The notes below the pieces were generated by a model that saw only the letters and a list, made by a program, of their open reading frames with translations, was not told the origin of the DNA and made no database searches. From the NCBI GenBank assembly GCA_963754955.1, contig CAVWHY010000012.1, positions 1,054,001-1,118,000 on the forward strand: DNA of 64,000 nucleotides, written 5' to 3'. Origin of the DNA: CAVQJU01 sp963754955. GTDB taxonomy: Bacteria; Acidobacteriota; Vicinamibacteria; Vicinamibacterales; CAVVIG01. Numbering within the stretch: the first letter of the stretch is position 1; every line of letters begins with the position of its first letter. Position numbers and translations under genes: made by a program. Shown in pieces: positions 9,001-18,330 of this stretch.

Positions 9001-12000
9001 CGCCGCGCCGGAGGAGATCCGGCCGGCCGATCGCCGCTTTCTTCGACTGACGGCTTGAGGACGTGGCGCTACTTCGACGCGTTTGCCGTCGCGTCCGACC
9101 ACGGATTGCCGCCGGACAACGTCCAGGAGGGCGTTCCCGAGGCGCCCGGGCTGATCGTCGCGCACCGAACGTCGCCGACCAACATCGGCATGAGCCTGCT
9201 TGCGGCGCTGGCGGCTCGCGACCTCCGGTTCATCCGGACCGGCGAGCTCGCCGATCGCGTCGATACCACCCTCACCACGATCGAGGGCCTCGAGAGCTTC
9301 GAAGGCCATCTGTTCAACTGGTACGACTCGGAAACGCTCGCGCCGCTGGCACCGCGGTACATCTCGTCGGTGGACAGCGGCAATCTCGCGGCGGCGCTGC
9401 TGACGCTCGCGAGCGGTCTGCGGGAGACGATCGTCGAGCCGGATCCCGCCGTTGCGCTGTCCGATCTGGAGCAGCTGACGATTCTTCTGCAGCAGGCGAT
9501 TGAGCACGCAGACGGCGAACACGACGGGGACTGGCCCGAAGCCAGCGACCGTCATGGAATCGGGGCGCGCGATACGCGCCATCCTGACGGGACGCGCGAG
9601 CCGTGCCGCAGAAGCGCGAGAACCTCTCGGGCGCGCTGGCGGCGCTCGACGCCGCCGTGTCCAGCGCTCGAGACCGGATCGGCGGCCCCACATGAAAATG
9701 AAATCGCGTATTGGACCGGCCGCCTGCGTGAGGCCGTCCAGGGGTTGGACCGGCCCGATTCCACCGCGCCCGATCGGCTGGAGGATCTCGCGCGCCGCGC
9801 GACGGCGCTGGCCGACCGCATGAACTTCCGCGTGCTGTACGACGAGCCGCGCGGCCTGCTGTCGGTCGGCTATCGTCCCGCCGACGCCGAGGGCCCGGGC
9901 CGCCAGGACCCGTCGTACTACGACTTGCTCGCCTCGGAGGCGCGGCTCGCCAGCTTCATCGCGATCGCCAAGGGCGACGTCGGCGAGACGCACTGGTTCC
10001 GGCTCGGCCGGCCCGTCACGAGCATCAGGGGCGTTCCCGCCTTGTTGTCGTGGGGCGCGACGATGTTCGAGTACCTGATGCCGCTCCTCGTGATGCGCAG
10101 CTATCCGGAAACGCTGCTCGACGAAACGTGCCGGATGGTCGTCCAGCGGCAGATCCAGTACGGCGAGGAACGCGACGTGCCGTGGGGCGTGTCCGAATGC
10201 GCCTACAACGTGGTGGACCGTCACGGCACCTATCAGTACCGGGCGTTCGGCGTGCCGGGTCTCGGCTTGCGGCGAGGCCTCGGCGACGACCTGGTCGTGG
10301 CTCCGTATGCGACCGCGCTCGCCGCGATGCTCGAGCCGGCGGCGGCCGTCGAAAATCTGCGGCGGCTCGGCACGGCGGGTCTCACCGGCGGGTACGGATA
10401 CTACGACGCCGTGGATTACACCTCGCGCGACGTCGATAGCACCGACACCATGTCGGTCGGCCGAAAGCGCCGGCGGCTGGCCGGCGCCGTCGTGCGCACG
10501 ACGATGGCGCACCACCAGGGTATGACGCGTGGTCTCCATCGCGAACACCCTGCTCGGGCACCCGATGGTCGAACGCTTTCACGCGGACCCGCGGATCAAG
10601 GCGACGGAGTTGCTGCTCCAGGAGCGCATCCCGAGGCATGCCCCGGTGACCCAGCCGCGACCGCTCGAGGCCACTCGCGTGGTCACGCCGATGGCCCCGG
10701 ACGCGGTCCGCCGCTTCCGTTCGCCCGCGACGAGGTTTCCGCATGCGGCATTCCTGTCGAACGGCAACTACGTCTCGATCGTCACGCACACGGGCGGCGG
10801 CGTCAGCCTGTGCCGCGGCCGCTCGGTCACGCGGAGCCGGCGGGACGCCACGATGCGATCGCGGCAGCCAGTTCATCTACCTGCAGGGACGTTCGCACCG
10901 GAACCGTCTGGTCCGCGACCGCGCAGCCCACCCTGGTCGAGCCGCGGGACTACGTGGTCACGCTGGCGCCTGAACGCGCGACGTTCCGCCGGGTGGACGA
11001 CGGCATCGCGACGAACCTGGAGATCGCCGTCTCGCCCGAAGACGACGTCGAGGTCCGTCGGATCGCGATCGTGAATCGCAGCGACCGCGTCCGCGAGATC
11101 GAGATCACGAGCTACGCCGAGATCGTGCTGTTCACGCCGGCGGCGGATCTCGCGCACGCGGCGTTCGGCAAGCTGTTCGTCGAAACGGAATTCCACCGAG
11201 ACCGGTCGGCGCTGTTCTGCCGCCGGCGGCCCGGCGGTTTCGATCCCGACGAGATCTGGGCGTTCCACGTGCTGAGCCTCGAGGGGCGCGCCCAGGGCGC
11301 GATGGAATGCGAGACGGACCGCAGCCGCTTTCTCGGCCGCGGCCGCGGGCCGGACGACCCCGAGGCTCTCGACGGGCGATCGCTCTCGAACACGTCCGGC
11401 GCCACGCTCGATCCGATCGTCAGCCTGCGGCAGCGGGTTCGTCTCCAGCCGGGCGGGTTCGCGCGGCTGTCGTTCGCGACGGGTGTGGCGTCGAATCACG
11501 AAACCGCCATCGCACTGGCGCAGAAGTACCGCGAGCCGAGCGCGTCGGCCCGGACGTTCGCGCTCGCGTCCACGCACGCGCACAGCACGCTTCGTCATCT
11601 CGGCATTTCGAGCGACGACGCCTTGCAGTATGAGCGGCTGGCGTCGCGAGTCCTGTATCTCGACGACTCGCTTCGCGCCGAGCCCGACGTGCAGGCGAAG
11701 AACACGCTGGGACAGCAGGCGCTCTGGGCGCACAGCATCTCCGGCGATCTGCCGATCGTCGTTGTCCGTGTAGGCGACGAGGATGCGCTGTCCCTCATCC
11801 GGGAGGTGCTCGAAGCGCAGGAGTACTGGCGGCTGAAGGGCCTCAGCGCCGACATCGTCATCCTGAACGAGCATCCGGTGAGCTATCTGGATGAGATGCA
11901 GGAGCACATCGCGGCGCTGCTCGAGGCCGGCCCGTGGCGGACGTGGAAGGATCGGCCGGGCGGGGCGTATCTCCTTCGGTCGGATCGCGTGCCCGAAGCC

Positions 12001-14655
12001 GAGGTGACGCTGCTGCTGACTGTGGCCCGCGTCGTCCTGCACGGCGACCGCGGCACGCTGGCCAACCAGCTCGATCGGCCCGCCCCGGCGAGGGACACGC
12101 GGGAGGCCGCTGCGTGGCCCGAGGCGCGCGCGAGGCAAGCCGCGGCGTCACGGGAGGAGCCGGCGGCGCTCGAGACGCCATCGCTGCGCCTGTTCAACGG
12201 CCTGGGCGGGTTCACCGCGGACGGCACGGAATACGAGGTCGTCCTCGACGGCAATCGTGAGACCCCGCTGCCGTGGGTCAACGTGATCGCGAACCCGACG
12301 TTCGGCACGATCGTGTCGGCGTCGGGTTCGGCGTTCACGTGGTCGGAGAACAGCCGCGAGAATCGCCTGACGCCCTTCTGGAACGATCCGGTCAGCGATC
12401 CCACCGGCGAAGCGTTGTTCATTCGCGACGAAGAGACGGGCGAGGCGTGGTCGCCCACGCCCGGACCCATGCGACGGACCTCGTCGAGCGGCCGGTGCGT
12501 GATTCGGCATGGCGCGGGGGTGACGACCTTCCATCGGGCCGTGTCAGGGATCGACCACGATCTTGCCGTCTTCGTGGCGCCGTCGGAGCCGGTCAAGGTC
12601 TCGGTCCTGACGCTGACGAACCAGGGCGGGTCGCCGCGGCGGCTGAGCGTGTTCAGCTACACCGAATGGGTGCTCGGACCGCCCCAGGCGGACCAGCAGC
12701 GACACGTGATGACGGAGCTCGACGGGCAATCCGGCGCGTTGCTCGCCCGCAACCTGTACGGCGGCGGCGACTTTTCCGGCCGCGTCGCCTTCGTTCACGC
12801 CAGCGAGAGCCTCGCGTCGGCGACCGCCGACCGATCATCCTTCATCGGCCGGAACGGTTCCTTGTCGCACCCGGCCGCGCTGTCGCGCGAGCTCCTGTCC
12901 AACCGGTTCGGCGCCGGCCTCGATCCGTGCGGCGCCCTGCAGGTACCGGTGACTCTCGGCCCGGGCGAGACGCGCCGCGTGGTCTTCCTCCTGGGACAGA
13001 CGGCTGACGTGGACGGGATGCGAGATCTGGTCAGGCGGATGGGACGCATCGAGGCGGCCGACGAGGCGCTCGAGCGGGTCCGCCGGGACTGGGACGAAAC
13101 GTTGGGCGTCGTCCAGGTTCGAACCCCCGACGATTCGTTCGACGTGATGATGAACCGCTGGCTCCAGTACCAGGCATTGAGCTGCCGGGTCTGGGCCCGG
13201 TCCGGGTACTACCAGCCTGGAGGGGCCTTCGGATTTCGCGATCAGATTCAGGACTGCATGGCTCTGACGCTCGCGCGGCCGGACCTGGCGAAGGCCCAGT
13301 TGATCCGCGCCGCCGGCCGGCAGTTCGTGGAAGGCGATGTCCAGCACTGGTGGCACGAACCGGGCGGCCGCGGGCTTCGCTCGCGGTGCTCGGACGATCT
13401 CCTCTGGCTGCCGTACGCCGCCGCTCACTACGCGACCACGACCGGCGACCACGACCTTCTCGACCTCCAGGTGCCGTTCCTCGATGGGCCCGTGCTCGCT
13501 CCCGACGCCCAGGACGCCTATCAGCAGCCACGACCGTCGGCGCAACAGGCCACGATCTTCGAGCATTGTGTCCGGGCGATCGACAAGGGGCTGACGTCGG
13601 GGACCCACGGCCTTCCGCTCATCGGCAGCGGCGACTGGAACGACGGCCTGAACCGGGTCGGCACCGCCGGGCGCGGAGAAAGCACGTGGCTTGGATTCTT
13701 CCTGTACTCGGTGCTCGTCGCGTTCGCGCCGCTCTGCGAAGCGCGCGGCGATCGGGCTCGAGCGGATCGCTACCGGAGCGAGGCGACCCGGCTGCGAACG
13801 ATGCTGGCGTTCAGCTGGGACGGGGAGTGGTACCTGCGCGGGTACTACGACGACGGCACGCCGCTCGGATCCATGCACAGCACCGAGGGGCGGATTGATT
13901 CAATCGCGCAGTCGTGGGCTGTTCTCTCAGGGGCGGTGCAGCTGTCGTTCGCCGAGCGGGCGATGGACGCGGTGCGCGCGCATCTGATCAATCGCGGCTC
14001 GCAGAGCGTGCTGCTGCTGACGCCGCCGTTCGACCGCGGGGAGAAGGACCCCGGTTACATCAAGGCCTACCCCCCGGGTGTCCGTGAGAACGGCGGTCAA
14101 TATACGCACGCGGCAGCCTGGGTCGTCATGGCTTCGGCGCGGCTCGGCAACGGCGACGAGGCGACTGAGCTGTTCCACATGCTGAACCCCGTCAACCGGA
14201 CCCGGACGGCCGTGCGGCTCGACCGGTACAAGGCCGAGCCTTACGTGCTCGCCGGTGACGTCTACGCGAGCGGTCCCCACGCCGGCCGCGGCGGCTGGAC
14301 GTGGTACACGGGGTCGGCCGGCTGGATCTACCGCGCAGGCCTCGAAAGCATTCTCGGCCTGAGGCGAAAGGGCGCCGAGTTCGAGATCGACCCGTGCATT
14401 CCGTCGACCTGGAGCGACTGCTCGATTTCCTGGCGGCTCGGCGCCACGCGCTACGAAATCTCCATCGTCAACCCGCAGCGCCGATGCCGGGGCATCGCCG
14501 ACGCCACGCTGGACGATGCGCCCGCTGATCCTCATGCCGTGCCGATTCGCGACGATGGCGCGACGCATACGCTGCGTATCGTGCTCGGCGATCGGAAGCC
14601 CGGCGAGCAGGACGCCGTCGCGGGTGAAAAGCTCGAACGCGCGTCGAGCCGTTAA
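6039..14655 (+). CDS. ndvB: Cyclic beta-1,2-glucan synthase (NdvB/Cgs type), multiple frameshifts
   Basis: The span encodes about 2,870 residues, close to rhizobial NdvB (about 2,800), and the domains appear in family order. They are an N-terminal region (6039-7100), membrane helices (about 7220-7410), and a GT84 glycosyltransferase with LTLDSDTRLP (about 7880) and QHRWVRGDWQ (about 8330). Further helices follow (8520-8980), then a glucoamylase-like domain (about 9060-10700) and a GH94-like phosphorylase region to the end (for example GSGDWNDGLNRVG near 13625). The family initiates, elongates and cyclises beta-1,2-glucan at the inner membrane. Frame must change near 7110, 7790, 7825, 8480-8600, 9010-9060, 9510-9690, 10470-10540 and 10835-10890. 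From 10900 on the frame is intact. ATG 6039 gives the N-terminus MRDLFGRFRR. Confidence 0.85.
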
Positions 14656-14836
14656 AACACGCTAAACCCGAGTGTACTGAAGCAAGCCCACCTGTAGTGA
14701 ACCACGACCACATTCCAGACAGCGACGTCCGCTGAAGCGGCTTACGCAGCAGTTTGCGCGGCCATTGACCGGCTGGGCCGTGGCACGCGCTTTGATGCGT
14801 CAAAGGACAGCGAGTCATTGCGCAAGGAGAAATCAG

Positions 14837-14986
14837 ATGCTCTGGACCATCTTCGTTCTGCTCATGATTTTGTGGCTGCTTGGTGTCACCACTTCGTACA
14901 CCTTAGGCGGGTTTATTCACATTCTGCTGCTGCTGGCGATTGCGTCGGTGCTCATCAGGATCATTCAGGGTCGGCGTGTCGTTTAG
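14837..14986 (+). CDS. lmo0937-type small membrane protein (DUF5670-like)
   Basis: A 49-residue, almost entirely hydrophobic protein starting MLWTIFVLLMILWLLGV with a second helix ILLLLAIASVLIRIIQG. This is the characteristic pattern of the widespread lmo0937 family of tiny two-helix membrane proteins. Function is not established; members often occur beside stress genes. The ribosome-binding site AAGGAGA (14824-14830) sits seven bases before ATG 14837 and decides the start over longer options. The following gene is also a stress-type small protein. Confidence 0.8.
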   Translation: MLWTIFVLLMILWLLGVTTSYTLGGFIHILLLLAIASVLIRIIQGRRVV

Positions 14987-15024
14987 CTGTGGCACACGCC
15001 CTGAATGTACGCGGGAAGGAAGAC

Positions 15025-15267
15025 ATGACTGGAGGCGCTGTGGATTCTGAACATGTAAGGAGCCGCCGCGGGTTTGCGGCGATGTCGCCGGAGAAGCAGA
15101 GAGAGATCGCCAGTAAGGGCGGGCGTGTCGCGCACGAGAAAGGTGCCGCGCACCAGTGGACCGCCGACGAAGCGCGTGAGGCGGGCCGCAAAGGCGGCAG
15201 CGCGCGCCACGGGCGCAAGCCCGTCCCGAGCGGTTACGGCGACGCGGGCCAGTCCGCGGAGCCTTAG
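15025..15267 (+). CDS. KGG-motif stress protein (YciG/GsiB-like)
   Basis: An 80-residue hydrophilic, Gly/Lys/Arg-rich protein. It contains two tandem repeats of the KGG type: SPEKQREIASKGGRVAHEKG and DEAREAGRKGGSARHG. These hydrophilin-like repeats are found in YciG and GsiB general stress proteins linked to desiccation, osmotic or starvation stress. ATG 15025 is preceded by GGAAGGAAG. It lies 38 bases after the lmo0937-type gene, consistent with joint expression. A strong hairpin follows at 15369-15407. Confidence 0.82.
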   Translation: MTGGAVDSEHVRSRRGFAAMSPEKQREIASKGGRVAHEKGAAHQWTADEAREAGRKGGSARHGRKPVPSGYGDAGQSAEP

Positions 15268-15368
15268 CCGGATAAAGAAACTCGCGCGGCCGCGCGGCGC
15301 TCGTTACGAGGCACGTGCGCGAGCAGAAGGAATCGGATCCGCTGCGCTCTGATAGGGCGCGGCTGCGA

Positions 15369-15407
15369 CCGCGGGAGCGGCGGAGCACCGGCACGCCGCT
15401 CCCGCGG
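15369..15407. terminator. Strong hairpin, candidate terminator
   Basis: A perfect 14-bp stem (15369-15382 with 15394-15407; core GCGGGAGCGGCG) and an 11-base loop. It lies 100 bases after the KGG protein and 65 bases before the next start codon. There is no clear T-run, so it may be a GC-rich intrinsic terminator or a stabilising dyad. Confidence 0.5.
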
Positions 15408-15471
15408 CGCGAGGGAAGAACACAGAACGAGTCTAGGGGGGTCCGGAAGCGTCACGACAGGATGGTCTGAA

Positions 15472-15771
15472 ATGCCGACACACACTTGCCTCGCCCACGA
15501 AATGAACGGCGCGCGCCTGACGACAACCCACGAGGATGTCTTCGAAAGCCACGAGGACGCGCTCGACCGGTTGTTGCGCCGCCTCAGCAAACGTGTGGGC
15601 CAGCTTCAGTGCGGGATCACCGGGCACAGCGTCATGCTGCGGTACGAGCCGGCTCGCCTGTCGCTCCAGTGCACCAGCTGTGGCTATGAATCTCCGGGAT
15701 GGGAACTGGCTCCGCCGCGGGCGTCGCGCACGCCGGAGTCTGGTCGATTTTCACCGTCGATCGCGGTCTGA
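15472..15771 (+). CDS. Small protein with a CxxC pair, unknown function
   Basis: A 99-residue protein from ATG 15472. The N-terminal half is helical and charged (EDVFESHEDALDRLLRRLSKRV). The C-terminal half has a single cysteine (LQCGITGHSV), followed by RLSLQCTSCGYESPGWEL, a knuckle that may bind zinc. No convincing function is recognised. It sits between the stress-type small genes and the NtrC-type regulator, and a terminator-like hairpin separates it from the former. Confidence 0.5.
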   Translation: MPTHTCLAHEMNGARLTTTHEDVFESHEDALDRLLRRLSKRVGQLQCGITGHSVMLRYEPARLSLQCTSCGYESPGWELAPPRASRTPESGRFSPSIAV

Positions 15772-16038
15772 CATCGCCAAGTCAGGCCGCCACGTCCGGT
15801 TTTCCACCACTCTGCAGTGGTACAGACCCTGCAGTCCTGCCAGCGATTGACTCATCTAAAAAACGAAACTGAGACCCTTAGAGAGCTGTATCCCCTTGCG
15901 GCTGTGATGGTTAATCTCATCACCAGCGAGCCGGGTTATGGGCGGGTATTCGGCGTGCCGCTCGTGTTGCGTCCGTATTGAATCGATACAATACGCTTGG
16001 AATCACTACACCAATCGTTGCCCTAGGAGCTTGAGACC
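15772..16038 (+). promoter_or_regulatory. Regulatory interval upstream of the gas-vesicle/signalling operon
   Basis: This 267-base gap is the only sizeable space before the NtrC-gvp series, so the operon promoter probably lies here. It holds an inverted repeat at 15901-15927: GCTG-TGATG (15901-15909) pairs with CATCA-CAGC (15918-15922 and 15924-15927, one bulged C), loop of eight. It is relatively AT-rich. A TTGCGT (15967) with TACAAT (15987) is visible but the 14-base spacer is too short for a good sigma-70 promoter. No convincing sigma-54 GG-N10-GC element was found. AGGAGC at 16025-16030 is the ribosome-binding site of the next gene. Confidence 0.4.
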
Positions 16039-17532
16039 ATGAGCAGTTCAAAATCGGTGCGGGTGCTGATTGTCGACGATCATCCCGACACGCTCGAATG
16101 GATGAACCTCCTGCTGGAGGACCGCGGCTACCTGGTGCAGACGGCCTCGGACGGCGTCGCCGCCGAGCAGATTCGCGACAGCTGGAAGCCGCAGATCGTG
16201 TTGATGGACTCGAAGCTGCCCGATGTGGACGGCACCGAGCTCCTCACGCGATTCAAGGGAGCGGCCTCGAGCGCTGAAGTGATCATGATCACCGGCCACG
16301 GCAGCGTGAGCCTGGCCGTCGACGCCATGAAGGCGGGCGCGTACAGCTTCATCGAGAAGCCCGTCGACACGGAAGTGCTGCTCGCGGTGATGGAGAAGGC
16401 GATCGAGCGCTCGGTCCTCTCGGAGGAGAACCAGCGTCTGCGCGAACAGATCCAGCACCATGCCGGTTTTGCCAACATCGTCTCGACCGGGACGCGGATG
16501 GGACGCCTCTTTCAGCTGATGAGCCTCGTCGCGCCCACCGACGCGAACGTGCTGATTCACGGCGAGAGCGGGACCGGCAAGGAGCTCGTGGCCAGCGCCA
16601 TTCACGAGCACAGCAAGCGCGCGAACGGTCCGTTCGTGAAGATCAACTGCGCCGCCGTGCCGTCCGAGCTCATGGAGTCGGAGTTGTTCGGCCACAAGAA
16701 GGGCGCGTTCACGGGCGCGGTGGCGGACAAGGTCGGGCTCGTGGAGCTGGCGAGCGGTGGTTCGCTGCTGCTGGACGAAATCGGCGAGATGGCGCCCCAG
16801 CTCCAGGTCAAGCTGCTGCGGCTGCTGCAGGAGCGTGAATTCAGGCCGATCGGCAGCACGCGCGTGGTCCGCGCCGACTTCCGGTTGATCTGCGCCACCA
16901 ACGCGCCGCTCGACGGCCCGTCGCGCAAGATCCGCGAAGACCTCTTTTTCCGCATCAATACCATCACCCTCGAGATTCCTCCGCTGCGCGAGCGCCCCGA
17001 GGACATACCCCTGCTCAGCGAGCACTTCCTGACGACGTTCGCCAAGCGGCACGGCCGGGACGTGCGGAGCATTCATCCCGCCGCCGAAGAGGCGCTGCTG
17101 CGTTACTCGTGGCCCGGCAACGTGCGGGAGCTCGAACACGTCATTGAACGCGCCGTCATCGTCGCGGAGGGTTCGGAGATCCTCACCGAACATCTGCCCG
17201 ACGATCTCAGTGATGCGCCGGAGCAGCGATCGAGCGACGGGGCGCCAGCGGCCGATCAAGGGCAGCTGACGCTCGCCGAGATCGAGCGCCAGGCGATCGT
17301 CCAGACGCTCGAGCGGACCAACGGCAACAAGCGGGCGGCAGCCAGTATCCTCGGCGTGTATCGCCCGACGTTGTACGGGAAGCTCCGGAAGTACAAGCTC
17401 GGCGAGTACGGCCCGTCTCCGAAAGGCCGTCGCAAGGAGGGCGAAGCCGATCCCGTCTCGGTCGCCGACTCCTCGGCGTCGGGAGAGGCCGACAGGCGTC
17501 CGCCGACAGCCCGTCCCGCGTCGCGGTCCTGA
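16039..17532 (+). CDS. NtrC-family sigma-54-dependent response regulator
   Basis: A 497-residue activator with three domains. The receiver (residues about 7-120) has acidic D13/D14, phospho-acceptor D57 in VLMDSKLPD and K in FIEKPVD. The AAA+ domain (about 150-375) has Walker A GESGTGKE at 175-182, the sigma-54-contacting GAFTGA loop at 222-227 and Walker B LLLDEIGEM with D246. A Fis-type helix-turn-helix follows (NGNKRAAASILGVYRPTLYGKL). All key residues are present, so it should hydrolyse ATP and drive sigma-54 RNA polymerase. A long basic, Ser-rich tail of about 55 residues follows the HTH, which is unusual. gvpJ begins 33 bases downstream on the same strand, so it may control the vesicle genes. 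No cognate kinase lies upstream; the nearest is at 18331. Confidence 0.93.
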   Translation: MSSSKSVRVLIVDDHPDTLEWMNLLLEDRGYLVQTASDGVAAEQIRDSWKPQIVLMDSKLPDVDGTELLTRFKGAASSAEVIMITGHGSVSLAVDAMKAGAYSFIEKPVDTEVLLAVMEKAIERSVLSEENQRLREQIQHHAGFANIVSTGTRMGRLFQLMSLVAPTDANVLIHGESGTGKELVASAIHEHSKRANGPFVKINCAAVPSELMESELFGHKKGAFTGAVADKVGLVELASGGSLLLDEIGEMAPQLQVKLLRLLQEREFRPIGSTRVVRADFRLICATNAPLDGPSRKIREDLFFRINTITLEIPPLRERPEDIPLLSEHFLTTFAKRHGRDVRSIHPAAEEALLRYSWPGNVRELEHVIERAVIVAEGSEILTEHLPDDLSDAPEQRSSDGAPAADQGQLTLAEIERQAIVQTLERTNGNKRAAASILGVYRPTLYGKLRKYKLGEYGPSPKGRRKEGEADPVSVADSSASGEADRRPPTARPASRS

Positions 17533-17565
17533 CCTCAAGACCACGACTCAGGAAGGGTGCGGCCG

Positions 17566-17991
17566 ATGCCGGATCATTTGAATCGCTTGTCGCCAGGGAG
17601 CCTCTCGTCCGGCTCGTCGCACAACGCAAGCCTGGTCGACATTCTCGACCGCGTCCTCGACAAGGGCCTGGTCGTCGCGGGCGACATCAAGATCTCGCTG
17701 GCGGAGGTCGAGCTTCTCACGATTCGCATTCGTCTTTTGATCTGCTCGATCGACAAGGCCGAGCAGATAGGCATGGACTGGTGGAAGTACGACAGGAATC
17801 TCTCCCCCGGCCGGTCGCGGTCGATCCCGGCTCGTGAGAACGAAGCCTTGAGGAAGCAGGTCCGCCTGCTGGAGCGCAAAGTCGCGGCGCTGGCACAGGC
17901 GCGAAGTGCAGGGAGCGGCCGGAGACGGTCGGAAGCGATCGAACGCTCCACGCGTGGGCGCAATTCAGAAGGAGGACAGAATGCCCGTTGA
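17566..17991 (+). CDS. gvpJ: Gas vesicle protein GvpJ (GvpA/J family) with coiled-coil tail
   Basis: A 141-residue member of the GvpA/J structural family. The core (about residues 21-73) contains SLVDILDRVLDKGLVVAGD, then VELLTIRIRLLICSIDKA and the EQIGMDWW ending typical of GvpJ rather than GvpA. GvpJ is a minor vesicle component needed for assembly. After the core comes a charged region with a heptad-like stretch, ENEALRKQVRLLERKV, then a basic tail. ATG 17566 is preferred over GTG 17557 because GGAAGGG (17551-17557) is correctly spaced. The last 11 bases overlap gvpA. Confidence 0.88.
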   Translation: MPDHLNRLSPGSLSSGSSHNASLVDILDRVLDKGLVVAGDIKISLAEVELLTIRIRLLICSIDKAEQIGMDWWKYDRNLSPGRSRSIPARENEALRKQVRLLERKVAALAQARSAGSGRRRSEAIERSTRGRNSEGGQNAR

Positions 17992-18325
17992 GCGTTCGTC
18001 CGGCGGGTCGAGCCTCATTGACGTGCTCGATCGCGTCCTGGACAAAGGCATCGTCATCGATGCGTGGGTCCGCGTGTCGCTGGTCGGGATTGATCTGATC
18101 ACCGTCGAGGCACGCGTGGTGGTCGCCTCGATTGACACCTACTTGAAGTATTCGGAGGCCGTCGCGCTGTCGTTGCCGGTCGCGCGGCCGGCGTTGGCAG
18201 AGGTACGGCCCGAAGGTCCGTCGTACGAGCAGCTGCTCTCGGAGAACAACACGCTCAAGTCGCAGATCAGGTCCACGCGGCGCCGGGTCCCGGCTTCTCA
18301 GAAGCGCGCCAGCTCTCGAGCCTAG
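17981..18325 (+). CDS. gvpA: Gas vesicle major structural protein GvpA with extended C-terminus
   Basis: The core (about residues 10-65) is nearly canonical GvpA: SLIDVLDRVLDKGIVIDAWV, RVSLVGIDLITVEARVVVAS and DTYLKYSEAVAL. GvpA polymerises into the ribbed shell of gas vesicles. The protein is 114 residues, whereas classical cyanobacterial GvpA is about 70. The extra 50 residues contain YEQLLSENNTLKSQIR, a heptad-like segment resembling the GvpJ tail, and a basic end. ATG 17981 follows GGAGG (17971-17975) and overlaps the 3' end of gvpJ. Only one gvpA is present. Confidence 0.92.
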   Translation: MPVERSSGGSSLIDVLDRVLDKGIVIDAWVRVSLVGIDLITVEARVVVASIDTYLKYSEAVALSLPVARPALAEVRPEGPSYEQLLSENNTLKSQIRSTRRRVPASQKRASSRA

Positions 18326-18330
18326 GAACG

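Noticed and set aside
8422..10548. A 708-codon minus-strand frame opposite the glucan synthase
   Set aside because: No recognisable domain and antisense composition; the plus strand encodes conserved glucan-synthase domains over the same bases.
15967..15992. A sigma-70 promoter (TTGCGT ... TACAAT) before the NtrC-type gene
   Set aside because: The 14-base spacer is too short; kept only as a remark in the regulatory interval.
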